From: CAYMCQ01 sp964389025
Lineage (GTDB): Bacteria > Verrucomicrobiota > Verrucomicrobiia > Limisphaerales > CAYMCQ01
Length of the DNA: 31,117 nucleotides
Reading direction: 5' to 3'
NCBI GenBank assembly: GCA_964389025.1
Contig: CAYMCQ010000049.1
Coordinates: 1 to 31,117 of the forward strand
The translations under genes were made by a program, and so were the position numbers. Of this stretch, positions 1-7,492 are shown piece by piece. Each line of letters starts with the position of its first letter. Positions within the stretch are counted from its first letter, which is position 1. The notes under the pieces are model-generated. The model was not told the origin of the DNA and searched no databases. It was given only the letters and a program-made list of their open reading frames with translations.

Positions 1-27
1 GCTTTGAGCGGTTCACGCTATCTCAAG

Positions 28-46
28 CCTCCGGCTTTGCCGGAGG
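28..46. repeat. Small perfect hairpin
   Basis: An 8-bp perfect inverted repeat (CCTCCGGC, loop TTT, GCCGGAGG) lies just upstream of the first reading frame. No T-run follows, so it is not an obvious intrinsic terminator. It resembles the other short GC-rich palindromes of this window. Confidence 0.6.
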
Positions 47-80
47 TCGCTGACATCTTGCCGTCCATTGGCTTGCCGTT

Positions 81-497
81 TTGATAACAAGTTTCGGTGC
101 CCTTGCTTCACAACTTGGATCGGATAAGTCAGATAATGAAATAGGAACGCTGAAAACCAATGTTTCTGTTTTGACAACGAATCTCAGTATTGCCACAAAC
201 CAACTCGCGAAAGTAAGGATTAAACCGTTCAAAGAACGCTTGATAGATTGGCTAAAAGAGCTTGCTGGCAGCGATGCGCAACAGATGCTGGATGCGTTGC
301 GTTCAGGCCGTGCTGTGGAGTTCAAGCGTAAAACCCTTGATGCGGTTCGATTGCACCAAATGGAAGAGTTTTCCAACAATCCTGAAACTAAAGATTTTAT
401 TTCAATTAAAAGAGGAGTAGGGGGTAGTGTAATTTTGCTTGGGCAACCAGCTTCTGAACAAGTTGATTTAACGGTGTCACCTTTACTCCTAAAATAG
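81..497 (+). CDS. Hypothetical protein, possibly 5'-truncated
   Basis: I do not recognise the family. The frame encodes 138 residues from a TTG codon. The stretch just before and after that codon (HWLAVLITSFGALASQL) reads like the end of a transmembrane helix, and it is followed by an S/T/N-rich, coiled-coil-like segment (LKTNVSVLTTNLSIATNQL). A charged region with KPFKERLIDWLKELAG follows, and then a short tail with VGGSVILLGQPASEQVDL. The open frame continues upstream only to a stop at 51-53 and has no ATG there, so the original N-terminus with its membrane anchor may have been cut off by the rearrangement that also left the hairpin at 28-46. A 202-codon antisense frame covers the same span and is probably a shadow. 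A real but N-terminally damaged membrane-anchored protein is the best reading. Confidence 0.45.
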   Translation: MITSFGALASQLGSDKSDNEIGTLKTNVSVLTTNLSIATNQLAKVRIKPFKERLIDWLKELAGSDAQQMLDALRSGRAVEFKRKTLDAVRLHQMEEFSNNPETKDFISIKRGVGGSVILLGQPASEQVDLTVSPLLLK

Positions 498-821
498 AGT
501 CCTTTATCGCAAATTAGGGGACTACCTGAGATTCCATTTTTATACCTCCATGAAGAAATTTCGTGCCAAACCCAGCGAAGTAAAGCCCGGACAAAATCCA
601 AATTAAGGCACTGCCCAAAACCTCGGGTCACCGAACTTGCCTTGAATCCGGCTGGAAACCAACTTTCGCCTTGATTTAATCAGCATCCCAATTGTTGCAG
701 CAGAAGCAACTTTGTTCGGAACTTGGCGAAATATCGGTCTGTAGCCCGTCCATACACTGATGAATTCTAGCTGCCGTCTGCAATTCAAAGTGCGTGCCCT
801 AAGTTCCCGCCCAAGTTTCAG
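498..821. other. Intergenic stretch without a supported gene
   Basis: I see no convincing gene here. A 61-codon minus-strand frame (603-788) exists, but it has no recognisable motif and no clear ribosome binding site. No strong hairpin or tandem repeat was seen. Confidence 0.4.
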
Positions 822-955
822 TCACCGCCGAATTTCAGCATCAATGATTTGCAACTCATTCCACGCGTGTTCACGCACCTTAATAATACTGTCTTTAATT
901 ACTTCTATATCATAATAGTAGGCGAGTGCGCCCGCGCAGATTGAACGTGGCAACC
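822..955 (-). pseudogene. Decayed partial copy of the neighbouring HNH-like gene
   Basis: Read on the minus strand, this stretch encodes IIKVREHAWNEL, which matches IYKVREHVLNEL of the intact gene at 1019-2074. Slightly upstream, RSICAGA parallels HSSICLGC of the same protein. The DNA is alike too: GCAGATTGAAC occurs at about 936 and about 1960, and GCAACTCATT at about 850 and about 1762. About 50 codons between the two matching blocks are missing and the frame ends at 822. This is best read as a remnant of a tandem paralogue with an internal deletion. The 7-bp tandem array at 991-1016 separates the remnant from the intact gene. Confidence 0.65.
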
Positions 956-990
956 AGGGTCGCAGAGGACGGAGGCCAGAAGCCGGATGT

Positions 991-1016
991 CTGACTTCTG
1001 ACTTCTGACTTCTGAC
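991..1016. repeat. 7-bp-period tandem array (CTGACTT)
   Basis: Three full copies of CTGACTT and a partial fourth (CTGAC) run without interruption. The array begins 2 bp beyond the stop codon of the HNH-like gene and lies between that gene and its decayed copy. On the minus strand it would read as a KSEVRSQ-type peptide. It is one of several 7-bp-period arrays in this window. Confidence 0.9.
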
Positions 1017-1018
1017 GT

Positions 1019-2074
1019 TCAATTCCAATCGTTGCGATTGTGCCGCAGGCTTCGCGGGCGTGGCCGGTCAATCCAAATGTGCGGCGCAGGTATGTTGGAC
1101 GGACGAAGAAGACACGGAACTTTTGAGAATGGCGCGATGTTGATCCGGTAACAATTGTCGCAACTGATTTCAATTTGCCGCGCCGCAGCGTCGTAGAGCA
1201 TCCACATCCGCTCCGTATGGCAACGGCACGTCTGAGTGATTCGCAACATGCCGACTTTACTCAGAACGGCGGCATAAAGCGGTATGTCTTTGCCCAGGAC
1301 AAACCGGTTTTTTTCTCCTCTGCATGGCTCCCACAAATAGGAAGGCAGGCAGCCATTGCCCACGATAGGCGCTCCGGTGACTTGTGCCGGCGAAATCCGA
1401 TACCGCCCGTCACCGATATACCCCAGCGTCTTGCCGGCTTTGCCCTCGTTGATGCCTTTCAAATGGTTGCAATCCCAACAGGCTGGAACTGCGTTGCCCA
1501 AATAGCACTGGGCGCGGAGGAACGAACCCATCCGCCCGTGAAGGTTATGGCACATGCCGGTCTGGATGACCATGTCGAACACCGGAACAGTGTCCAGCGG
1601 TGTGTTGCAGTAAAAGCAACTTGGCCCGTGCAACTCTGCCATCCTTGTTTTCTGATCGTCAAGTCGCAGCAGACGGTTGACTTGGCGGTTCGTCCGGGAA
1701 GTTCGTTGGTCCTCACGCTCCCAACGTTTCAGTCGCTCACGCACCACTGGTTCAGCAGCGTGCAACTCATTTAGCACGTGTTCCCGCACCTTATAAATAT
1801 GATCTGTAAAGATTTCATTGTCATCAGCGGTAATCCCATACTCTTCCTGGAAGCGGGCGAGTTGCGTTGTTGAAGCGCGCCACTGGCTGCCGAGAAGCGT
1901 TCTGGTGCCAAGCGCGAGTCGTGGCACCGGAGCGCCTGCCTGCTCTAACATGCAGCCAAGGCAGATTGAACTGTGGGGCGAAGTCCTGATTCCGCCACAG
2001 AAGTGACAGCCCTCAAACTGGCGGTAATTTTCTTTTGTGATAATCGCCGATGGGTGAAAATTGGGTTCATTCAT
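1019..2074 (-). CDS. HNH-endonuclease-like zinc-ribbon protein
   Basis: The protein has 351 residues from ATG 2074; a TTG twelve bases upstream is less likely, and GGA lies 5 bp before the ATG. It is rich in paired cysteines. CHFC and CLGC lie near the N-terminus, and CFYC and CWDCNHLKG in the middle. CRC and CDNC lie towards the C-terminus. The central pair resembles the zinc-binding shell of HNH nucleases, where C-x2-C-N-x2-K-G closes the fold. FDMVIQTG sits where the catalytic D-H-x-x-P usually lies, so the first histidine of the catalytic motif appears to be missing. It may therefore be a degenerate nuclease or a DNA-binding zinc protein. The last 30 residues are rich in Arg and Pro and may be acquired. 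A broken paralogue lies just downstream. The HNH relationship is an inference from the cysteine pattern. Confidence 0.6.
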   Translation of the reverse strand: MNEPNFHPSAIITKENYRQFEGCHFCGGIRTSPHSSICLGCMLEQAGAPVPRLALGTRTLLGSQWRASTTQLARFQEEYGITADDNEIFTDHIYKVREHVLNELHAAEPVVRERLKRWEREDQRTSRTNRQVNRLLRLDDQKTRMAELHGPSCFYCNTPLDTVPVFDMVIQTGMCHNLHGRMGSFLRAQCYLGNAVPACWDCNHLKGINEGKAGKTLGYIGDGRYRISPAQVTGAPIVGNGCLPSYLWEPCRGEKNRFVLGKDIPLYAAVLSKVGMLRITQTCRCHTERMWMLYDAAARQIEISCDNCYRINIAPFSKVPCLLRPSNIPAPHIWIDRPRPRSLRHNRNDWN

Positions 2075-2200
2075 GGTTCCATTCAATGCGGCGCGTGAGG
2101 TTTCGTAAACAAATTCATGCTCACAACTTACTCACAAAGTTACAACCAACTGCCATGACTGTTTTCTGATTGGAAACATTTTATTCTTCCAGGAGCTTTT

Positions 2201-3070
2201 TCAGCGCACATTCAAAATGACTGTGACGGGATAATGGTCTGAAACAGCACTGGAAATGATTTGTGGGGTGTCTGTGGCTATCCCCTTTACAAAAACATAA
2301 TCAAACGTTGCGTCTGGATAACGTCCCTTTCCAGGATGCGTTATGCGACTTGTGAGCGGCAGGTGTTCAAAACCACTAAAAAACTTTTCATCGTTAAGTA
2401 GTCGCAAAGTTTTCTCAGAGACAAATGAATCTTGGTCTAGGTTCGTGTTGAAATCGCCGCCAACGACAACGGCTTCAAAATCGTTCGTCAAAAGCGTTCC
2501 AATCTCTTTGGCGTGACGCATAACCTGTTCCGCCGCCAATTCCCTTTTCAGGATATTCAACTGATTCTCCCGTTCGGGATTGCTCCGTGTAAGATTGCTT
2601 TTTAGATGCACGGAATAGAAACCAACGTCGTTTGTCCCGTATCGGATTGCAGCAAATGAATAACCTCGCGGCGGGTCAACCCTGCCAAAAGTTTTCCATC
2701 TGTCGATCCAAGCAACAAAAGCAGGCTTCTTGGAAAGGATGGCGACTTGTTGCCGTCCTAAGCCGCCGCCAAAATCATCCTCAAATCGTGAACAGATTGC
2801 GACATGGTAAATCTGAGGCTTCAAAGCCGCCGCAAGTCTCTCGCACGTTTGTAAATCTAGGATTTCTTGAAGCAGAATTACGTCAGGATTGATTTTTTGT
2901 AACACATCGGCTGCATCGCCTATCTTCTTCGCTTGAACCTCTGGCGAGGCTGTATTTGGTGAGCCGTTCGGGAACCATTCCAGATTCCACGTCGTTACTT
3001 TTACCTGTTCCGAAAAAGTCCAGAACGGCAGAAGGAGCAGAGCGGCAAGAATGAAAATCAGCCGCCGCAT
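2201..3070 (-). CDS. Secreted endonuclease/exonuclease/phosphatase (EEP) family protein
   Basis: The 289-residue protein starts with a clear signal peptide (MRRLIFILAALLLLPFWTFS) and should act outside the cytoplasm. EEP-fold hallmarks occur in order: TTWNLEWF near the mature N-terminus (catalytic Asn), VILLQEI (metal-binding Glu), SVHLKSNL (catalytic His), VVGGDFNTNLD (the D-x-N pair), and SDHYPV at the end (Asp-His pair). Such enzymes cut phosphodiester bonds in DNA, RNA or other phosphate esters; the substrate cannot be read from sequence. A start 60 bp further upstream is open, but only ATG 3070 gives a signal peptide at the N-terminus. This ATG lies inside the last codons of the upstream YHYH gene (13-bp overlap), which implies translational coupling and a shared role at the cell surface. 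Confidence 0.88.
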   Translation of the reverse strand: MRRLIFILAALLLLPFWTFSEQVKVTTWNLEWFPNGSPNTASPEVQAKKIGDAADVLQKINPDVILLQEILDLQTCERLAAALKPQIYHVAICSRFEDDFGGGLGRQQVAILSKKPAFVAWIDRWKTFGRVDPPRGYSFAAIRYGTNDVGFYSVHLKSNLTRSNPERENQLNILKRELAAEQVMRHAKEIGTLLTNDFEAVVVGGDFNTNLDQDSFVSEKTLRLLNDEKFFSGFEHLPLTSRITHPGKGRYPDATFDYVFVKGIATDTPQIISSAVSDHYPVTVILNVR

Positions 3071-3609
3071 ATCTTGCAAGCAACTCCATCTTTTGAGCCG
3101 CAAGGCTTTCCACTGCCGAAATACCGACAAGAGCTATTGTGACGTTTGCCCGTCGAGGAAATTGTCCACTTGCTGGCTTGGGGCGCATTGGACGGCGAAC
3201 TCACAGAACTGTTTGACGGTGTTGGAACGGATTGCGTCGAAGTTGAAGGAACTACGCTTGCTGGAGCCGTTCCGCCATTCGCCAAAAGCCGCCGCAAGTC
3301 CTGATTCTCTTTTCTCAAGAGTTCGTTTTCCTTTTTCAACCGTTCCAAGTCATCCGTTTGATTTGTAGGTTTAACAACTTGCTGGATTGTTCGCACTGGT
3401 TGAGGGGCGGCAGTAGAAAGCGGATAAGTTCTCGGCAGGCTGCGCTCAGAAGATGGCGCGTTTTGGCTTGGTGGCGTCCTGTGGTAATGATAGCCGCCAT
3501 TTTTCCGGTCGTAATGTCCGCCGTTAGCGTCCGTTCTGCCACTATGACCAAGAGCAGCGAAAATCCCGAACAGAACCGTTAGAGCAAAGACAACTTTTTT
3601 CATAGGCAT
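3058..3609 (-). CDS. Secreted YHYH-domain protein with coiled coil and C-terminal Cys motif
   Basis: The 183-residue protein has a signal peptide (KKVVFALTVLFGIFAALG). Next comes a YHYH domain (GRTDANGGHYDRKNGGYHYH, about residues 24-43), a proline-rich linker, a leucine-zipper-like coiled coil (LERLKKENELLRKENQDL, about residues 88-105) and an S/T/P-rich spacer. The C-terminal part has four cysteines (SSCRYF, PCGS, CKICGG) and probably binds a metal or forms disulfides. YHYH motifs occur in secreted proteins, often near nucleases, with no settled function. ATG 3609 and ATG 3603 are both possible. The stop codon overlaps the start of the EEP nuclease, and the gene is divergent from an XRE regulator. 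I infer a small operon acting on extracellular nucleic acid or phosphate esters, controlled by that regulator. Confidence 0.8.
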   Translation of the reverse strand: MPMKKVVFALTVLFGIFAALGHSGRTDANGGHYDRKNGGYHYHRTPPSQNAPSSERSLPRTYPLSTAAPQPVRTIQQVVKPTNQTDDLERLKKENELLRKENQDLRRLLANGGTAPASVVPSTSTQSVPTPSNSSVSSPSNAPQASKWTISSTGKRHNSSCRYFGSGKPCGSKDGVACKICGG

Positions 3610-3637
3610 TACGAATTATTGGTTCGCATTACGAATT
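3606..3637. promoter_or_regulatory. Pair of direct repeats, candidate operator
   Basis: GCATTACGAATT occurs exactly twice, at 3606-3617 and 3626-3637. The copies are 20 bp apart start to start, about two helical turns. They lie in the divergent gap between the YHYH gene and the XRE regulator. Spacing and position fit a binding site for the neighbouring regulator, which would control both directions. Function is inferred. Confidence 0.5.
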
Positions 3638-3681
3638 GTCAGTTCGTTTCAGTCAAGGCCATTCTGACGCAATCTGCATGG

Positions 3682-3909
3682 GTGGAATTGTCGAAAGAAC
3701 AAATCCTTGATCTATTCGGGGACAATTTGCGGCGGCTTCGTTACGCGGCAGGTTTGACCCAGGCAGCTCTCGCGGAACGGGTAGATTTGGAATTGCGAAC
3801 CGTTCAAAAATTTGAGGCGGGAGAAATAAACGTGCCACTGTTCACAATGTTCCGAATCAGACGTGCGCTGAATTGCTCTTGGGAAGACCTCTTGGGGAAA
3901 CCGAAATAA
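3682..3909 (+). CDS. XRE-family helix-turn-helix regulator
   Basis: A short regulator of about 75 residues from GTG 3682. The frame is open further up to a TTG at 3619, but that longer start would place the repeat at 3626-3637 inside the gene and adds residues unlike the family. The HTH lies in NLRRLRYAAGLTQAALAERV followed by LRTVQKFEAGEINVP, the usual helix 2, helix 3 and helix 4 pattern of Cro/C1 proteins. SWEDLLG closes the domain. There is no extra effector domain. It is transcribed away from the YHYH/EEP operon and its promoter region holds the 20-bp-spaced repeats, so it probably regulates itself and that operon. The end of the toxin reading frame runs antisense through this gene. Confidence 0.75.
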   Translation: MELSKEQILDLFGDNLRRLRYAAGLTQAALAERVDLELRTVQKFEAGEINVPLFTMFRIRRALNCSWEDLLGKPK

Positions 3910-4221
3910 CTCGCTCACTCCTTTTCCGTGCCGCCTGCTGCTGATCCGCCGAAAGCTTGCTCCAATTGCGCCAGACACGGAGGCAACGGCGCGCTTGGCG
4001 AACGACGGATGAATCAAGCCCGCCTCGCGCCAGAATTGGATGGGAAATTCTCCGGGTCGCAACGCATCGCCCACCGATGTCACCGCCACGACGAGCAAAT
4101 CATCGGACGGATAATGTGGACTGACGATGAATGCCGGGCGGACTTTGGCAGACGACAGGTCGGAGAAAGGAAACGGAAGCAGGACGACCGCGCCGCGATC
4201 ATAGGTGGTCGTAGTCGGCAT
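3712..4221 (-). CDS. PemK/MazF-family toxin with aberrant C-terminus (probable frameshift)
   Basis: From ATG 4221 the protein begins MPTTTTYDRGAVVLLPFPFSD and continues with SSAKVRPAFIVS, the start of the SH3-like barrel of PemK/MazF mRNA-cutting toxins. AVTSVGD and the AGLIHPSFAKR segment also fit. After about residue 85 the similarity ends. The frame then runs for another 85 codons, the last 66 of them antisense to the XRE gene. A shift by one base near 3965-3975 gives a tail beginning QLEQAFGG that stops at 3915, for a total length close to the usual 105-115 residues. This suggests a frameshift, either a true mutation or a sequencing error. The start overlaps the end of the antitoxin gene by 23 bp, the classical order of such modules. 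Family assignment is firm; the state of the C-terminus is not. Confidence 0.7.
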   Translation of the reverse strand: MPTTTTYDRGAVVLLPFPFSDLSSAKVRPAFIVSPHYPSDDLLVVAVTSVGDALRPGEFPIQFWREAGLIHPSFAKRAVASVSGAIGASFRRISSRRHGKGVSELFRFPQEVFPRAIQRTSDSEHCEQWHVYFSRLKFLNGSQFQIYPFRESCLGQTCRVTKPPQIVPE

Positions 4222-4405
4222 CGAGCGGGTTGTCCCAGATCGCGCGGAACGTGGGTTCGGACAAGCGCGCGAAGTCGTCCGCCAAGCCGCCGGTCGCCTC
4301 GTCCGCATCCGCCGCGATGACTTTGACCTTGGCGTTTGGCTTCAAGTGGGCTGGTTCGTCCAGCACAATGAACCTGCCATCAAAATGGGCGTTGAGCGTT
4401 CTCAC
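4199..4405 (-). CDS. Antitoxin of the PemK/MazF-type module
   Basis: The 68-residue protein starts at GTG 4405. Its N-terminal half (LNAHFDGRFIVLDEPAHLKPN) resembles the short beta-rich DNA-binding part of small antitoxins paired with PemK or VapC toxins. The acidic tail (DFARLSEPTFRAIWDNPLDADYDHL) has the DFARLSE and WDNxxDAxYD pattern common in such antitoxins, where it wraps the toxin. The toxin start lies inside the last codons, as expected for coupled translation with antitoxin first. If the toxin is inactive this gene may be drifting, but its own frame is intact. Confidence 0.78.
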   Translation of the reverse strand: MRTLNAHFDGRFIVLDEPAHLKPNAKVKVIAADADEATGGLADDFARLSEPTFRAIWDNPLDADYDHL

Positions 4406-4469
4406 GGTTGCAGCTTAACTTTTCAGGGCTTTGTCCTCAAGCGGTAAATTGTTTCTTGCCGTTAACCAG

Positions 4470-7061
4470 TCACTTCTTTTCCGGCTCCACCAACGCAATC
4501 GCCGCCGCTTCCGCTCGCAGATATTTCTGCGCGGCGGTTTTGATCTGGTCGAGGGTGACGGCTTCGTAGCGGGCGTCGTCGCTGTCGGAATTCGCGTAGC
4601 CAAGACCGTAAAGTTCGTCGAGGGCGGTGAGAGTTGCGAGACCGCCGAGTTCCTGCCGCGAGATTTTCTTTTGCCCGATGACTTTGGCCTTGGCGCGTTT
4701 TAATTCCTCGGCGGTCAGTCCGTCGGCGCGGAGCAACTCAGCTTCCTTGAGCATTTCGCTTTCGACGAGCGCGGCTTTCTCCGGCTCGGTGCCGGCGTAG
4801 AACGCGAAGTAGCCGGGAACGAGTCCGGGAAAATGTTGCGCGCCGACGTAATAGGCGAGCCCGAGTTTCTCGCGGATGCGCATGAAGAGCCGCGAGCCGA
4901 GGTCGCTGCACGATTCCTGGATCAATTCCAGCACGTAACGGTCCGCGTCGAACATCGTGGTCGCGGGAAATCCGATGACGAGGACGGCCTGTTTCTTGTC
5001 AACGTGCTCGGTCACGCGAGGCGTGACAGGCGATGGGCTTGAGGCGATGGGTGATGGGGGGGTTGCGGCGTCGGATGGTTTCCATTTCGCAAAGGCTTTC
5101 TCGACGGCAAGTTTCACATCGGCAGCTTTGACATCGCCGTAAATTGCGAGGACGCAGTTGTTCGGCGCGGCGAGTTTCTGGTGAAAGTTTTTCAGATCTC
5201 TGGCGCCAAGCCGCGCGAGACTTTCTTCCGTGCCGAGCGATTCGAGTCCGTAACCGCCGTCGCCGAACATTGAGCGGCGCATCAGTTGTCCTGCCGTGCG
5301 CAGCAAGTCGTCTTTTCGCGCGCGGATCTGCTCAAGCTGAATCTCGCGCTCGCGTGCGAAAGGTTCATCCGGGAAAGTAGGGTTCAAAATCACGTCGGAC
5401 AAAATCGCGAGGCCGGTGGCGAAGTCGTCGCTCAACACTTCGGCGTTCACGCCGAAGCTGTTGTTGCCGCCAAAACTGTCAATATGTCCGCCGATGGACT
5501 CGATTTCCGTCGCGATCTGCTCGGCGTTGCGCGACTTCGTGCCTTGCAAAAGCATCTTCGACATGAGTTGCGTGATGCCGTTGTCGTTGGTCGTTTCCGC
5601 GAGAACACCGCCACGAAAGACGCCGCGAAACTCCACGAACGGCAGGCGATGATCTTCTTTCACGAGCAGACGGAGGCCGTTGGCGAATTCAAACTTCTGG
5701 ATTGGATTTTCTGAAAAGGCTTCGACATGCGCGGTTTCTTTTGGCGACGTGCCTGTGGGCAACAGCGCGTAGAGCGTGCGGTTTTCAGCCGTGAGATATT
5801 CGCGCGCGACGCGCTGCAAATCAGCGGGCGTGATGCGTTTGACGGCGGCGAGGTAGCGCTCGGAGAAATTCAAGTCGTTCGCAGAAATCCAACTGCCGCC
5901 GAGGTCCTGCGCCTGGCCTTGCATCGTCTTGCGCGTCGCGAGATGGCCGGCGGTGAATTGTTTGACCGCCTTTGAAAGCTCGGCCTCGGAAATTTTCTCG
6001 TCCTTCATGCGCCCGACTTCGACGAGCATCGCGTCGCGCGCGGATTGAAATTTGTCCGCGTCTCCGACGGCGCTCATGCCGAACATGCCGGCGTCGCCGG
6101 GGTTGTAAGTCCACGCGTCCACGTAGGAGACGAGGCCTTTTTTCTCGCGCACTTCCTGAAACAATCGCGAGCTGCGGCCCGAGCCGAGAAGCGTCGCCAG
6201 CACGTCGAGGACCGGAACGTCAGGATGGCGGATGTCCGGCGTGTGCCAGCAAAAATGAAAGTGGCCGAGTTCGATGGGCGCTTCTTCGATGACGACGCGC
6301 GGCGCGATTTGCTTCGGCTCTTCAGGCAACACAATCGGAGGGAGCGGTTTTCCTTTTGATTGCCCGTAGGATTTTTTGATTTGCGCGATGACTTCGGCGG
6401 CTTTGATGTCGCCGGTGACGACGAAGAAAATGTTGTTGGGCGCGTAGCGTTCGCGGTAGTAGGCGGTGAGGTCATCGGGTTTGACGAGATTGAAAATGTC
6501 CGGGTAGCCGATGATGGTGAAGCGATACGGACTGCGCGTGTAGGCGACTTCAAACAATCGGCGGCTGGAGCGCTGGCCGGGGTCGTCCACGTTCATGTCC
6601 ATCTCGCGGAGGATGACTTGTTTTTCCTTTTCCAGTTCATCGGACGGCAGCGCGGCGTTTTGCATCACGTCGCAAAGAATATCAACGGCCACTTGCGCGC
6701 CGGTGTTCGGCACATTGATCCAATAAACCGTGCGGTCGAACGACGTGTAGGCATTCATGTAACCGCCGGCTTCCTGCACTTCCTGATCGATGCGTCCGCC
6801 CGCGCGCGTCTTAGTGCCTTTGAACAGCATGTGTTCGAGCATGTGTGAGAGTCCCGCGCCAAGCCATTTGCCCTCGTCAATGCTGCCGGTCTTGCACCAC
6901 GCCTGCGCGGAGACGACGGGCGCGCTGTGGTCTTCGCGCACGATGATGACGAGGCCGTTGTCGAGCGTGTGGGTTTTTACGCCGGGTGGAATGGATGGAA
7001 TTTCCGAGTTGGAAGAAATTTTTTGGGAGCCCATTTCAAAAAGGAATCGCGGGGTTCGCAC
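4470..7061 (-). CDS. M16-family zinc metallopeptidase, two fused units
   Basis: The 863-residue protein joins two M16 repeats. The first carries the inverted zinc motif H-M-L-E-H at residues 73-77, with the third ligand Glu at about residue 153 (LREMD), the usual spacing. It also has the SSRLFQEVREKKGLVSYV segment of the peptidase C-half. The second unit (from about residue 430) has SKMLLQGT in place of HxxEH, so it is catalytically dead, but it keeps GSRLFMRIREKLGLAYYV. This active/inactive layout is typical of bacterial processing proteases of the pitrilysin/MPP type. No signal peptide is seen, so the location is unclear. The start is GTG 7061, immediately after the TGA of the upstream gene; ATG 7034 is the alternative. 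A proline/serine linker between domains (about 5029-5061) has a weak 7-bp periodicity. It is last in the run leuS, small peptide, Minf_1886, M16. Confidence 0.92.
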   Translation of the reverse strand: MRTPRFLFEMGSQKISSNSEIPSIPPGVKTHTLDNGLVIIVREDHSAPVVSAQAWCKTGSIDEGKWLGAGLSHMLEHMLFKGTKTRAGGRIDQEVQEAGGYMNAYTSFDRTVYWINVPNTGAQVAVDILCDVMQNAALPSDELEKEKQVILREMDMNVDDPGQRSSRRLFEVAYTRSPYRFTIIGYPDIFNLVKPDDLTAYYRERYAPNNIFFVVTGDIKAAEVIAQIKKSYGQSKGKPLPPIVLPEEPKQIAPRVVIEEAPIELGHFHFCWHTPDIRHPDVPVLDVLATLLGSGRSSRLFQEVREKKGLVSYVDAWTYNPGDAGMFGMSAVGDADKFQSARDAMLVEVGRMKDEKISEAELSKAVKQFTAGHLATRKTMQGQAQDLGGSWISANDLNFSERYLAAVKRITPADLQRVAREYLTAENRTLYALLPTGTSPKETAHVEAFSENPIQKFEFANGLRLLVKEDHRLPFVEFRGVFRGGVLAETTNDNGITQLMSKMLLQGTKSRNAEQIATEIESIGGHIDSFGGNNSFGVNAEVLSDDFATGLAILSDVILNPTFPDEPFAREREIQLEQIRARKDDLLRTAGQLMRRSMFGDGGYGLESLGTEESLARLGARDLKNFHQKLAAPNNCVLAIYGDVKAADVKLAVEKAFAKWKPSDAATPPSPIASSPSPVTPRVTEHVDKKQAVLVIGFPATTMFDADRYVLELIQESCSDLGSRLFMRIREKLGLAYYVGAQHFPGLVPGYFAFYAGTEPEKAALVESEMLKEAELLRADGLTAEELKRAKAKVIGQKKISRQELGGLATLTALDELYGLGYANSDSDDARYEAVTLDQIKTAAQKYLRAEAAAIALVEPEKK
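5029..5061. repeat. Degenerate 7-bp-period tract inside the M16 gene
   Basis: Repeated GGCGATGGG and GTGATGGGG units encode the linker PSPIASSPSPVT on the minus strand. The units are imperfect, so this may be simple linker drift. A 7-bp hairpin (GTCACGC, GAG, GCGTGAC) lies beside it at 5011-5027. Confidence 0.45.
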
Positions 7062-7490
7062 TCAACGCGAAACAGGACTTGGTTTTTCTTCTGGCAAAGC
7101 GGTTTTGTTCTCCGGCATGAACGGTTTGCGGAACGCTTCAAAAAAATCGTAGTGGCCTTTGAAATCCTCGCGGCTGTCGGTCTCGGTTTTCGCCAAAAGA
7201 TTCGCCTCGACCATGTTGAAAACGATTTCGCCGAAATCCTCGCATCGCCTGACGCCCCATTCTTCGAAGACAAGCATCGCCATCGGGCCGAATTGTTGCA
7301 GCGCGAAATCGCGGATGCCGCCGAGCAATTCCTGCCCGGTGATGTGGCGCATCTGGCCTTTGGCTTCCTTGGCCACATTTTTCTGCGTGAAGTCCAGCGC
7401 CTCTCGGACGAACAGGTAGGCATCGCGCGTGTAGCGCGGGTCTTTCGCCACAATTTGTTCGAGGACTTCTTCAAAAGATTTTTCGTGCAT
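7062..7490 (-). CDS. Minf_1886 family conserved protein
   Basis: From ATG 7490 (MHEKSFEEVLEQIVAKDPRY) the protein has 142 residues. It matches my memory of the Minf_1886 family, which is restricted to Verrucomicrobia and Planctomycetes and has no known function. Characteristic pieces are RDAYLFVREALDFT, ITGQELLGGIRDFALQQFG and VFEEWGVRRCEDFGEIVFNMVE. It looks cytoplasmic and mostly helical. The frame is open for 57 more codons upstream, but those overlap the small membrane peptide at 7493-7627 and do not resemble the family. The stop is followed at once by the GTG of the M16 gene, so the two are probably translated together. Confidence 0.85.
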   Translation of the reverse strand: MHEKSFEEVLEQIVAKDPRYTRDAYLFVREALDFTQKNVAKEAKGQMRHITGQELLGGIRDFALQQFGPMAMLVFEEWGVRRCEDFGEIVFNMVEANLLAKTETDSREDFKGHYDFFEAFRKPFMPENKTALPEEKPSPVSR

Positions 7491-7492
7491 GA

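Noticed and set aside
28..46. Intrinsic terminator
   Set aside because: The stem is good but no T-run follows on either strand.
603..788. 61-codon minus-strand gene
   Set aside because: No motif, no clear ribosome binding site and no helpful context.
1175..1774. 199-codon plus-strand frame
   Set aside because: Antisense to the HNH-like gene, whose ordered CxxC motifs support the minus strand.
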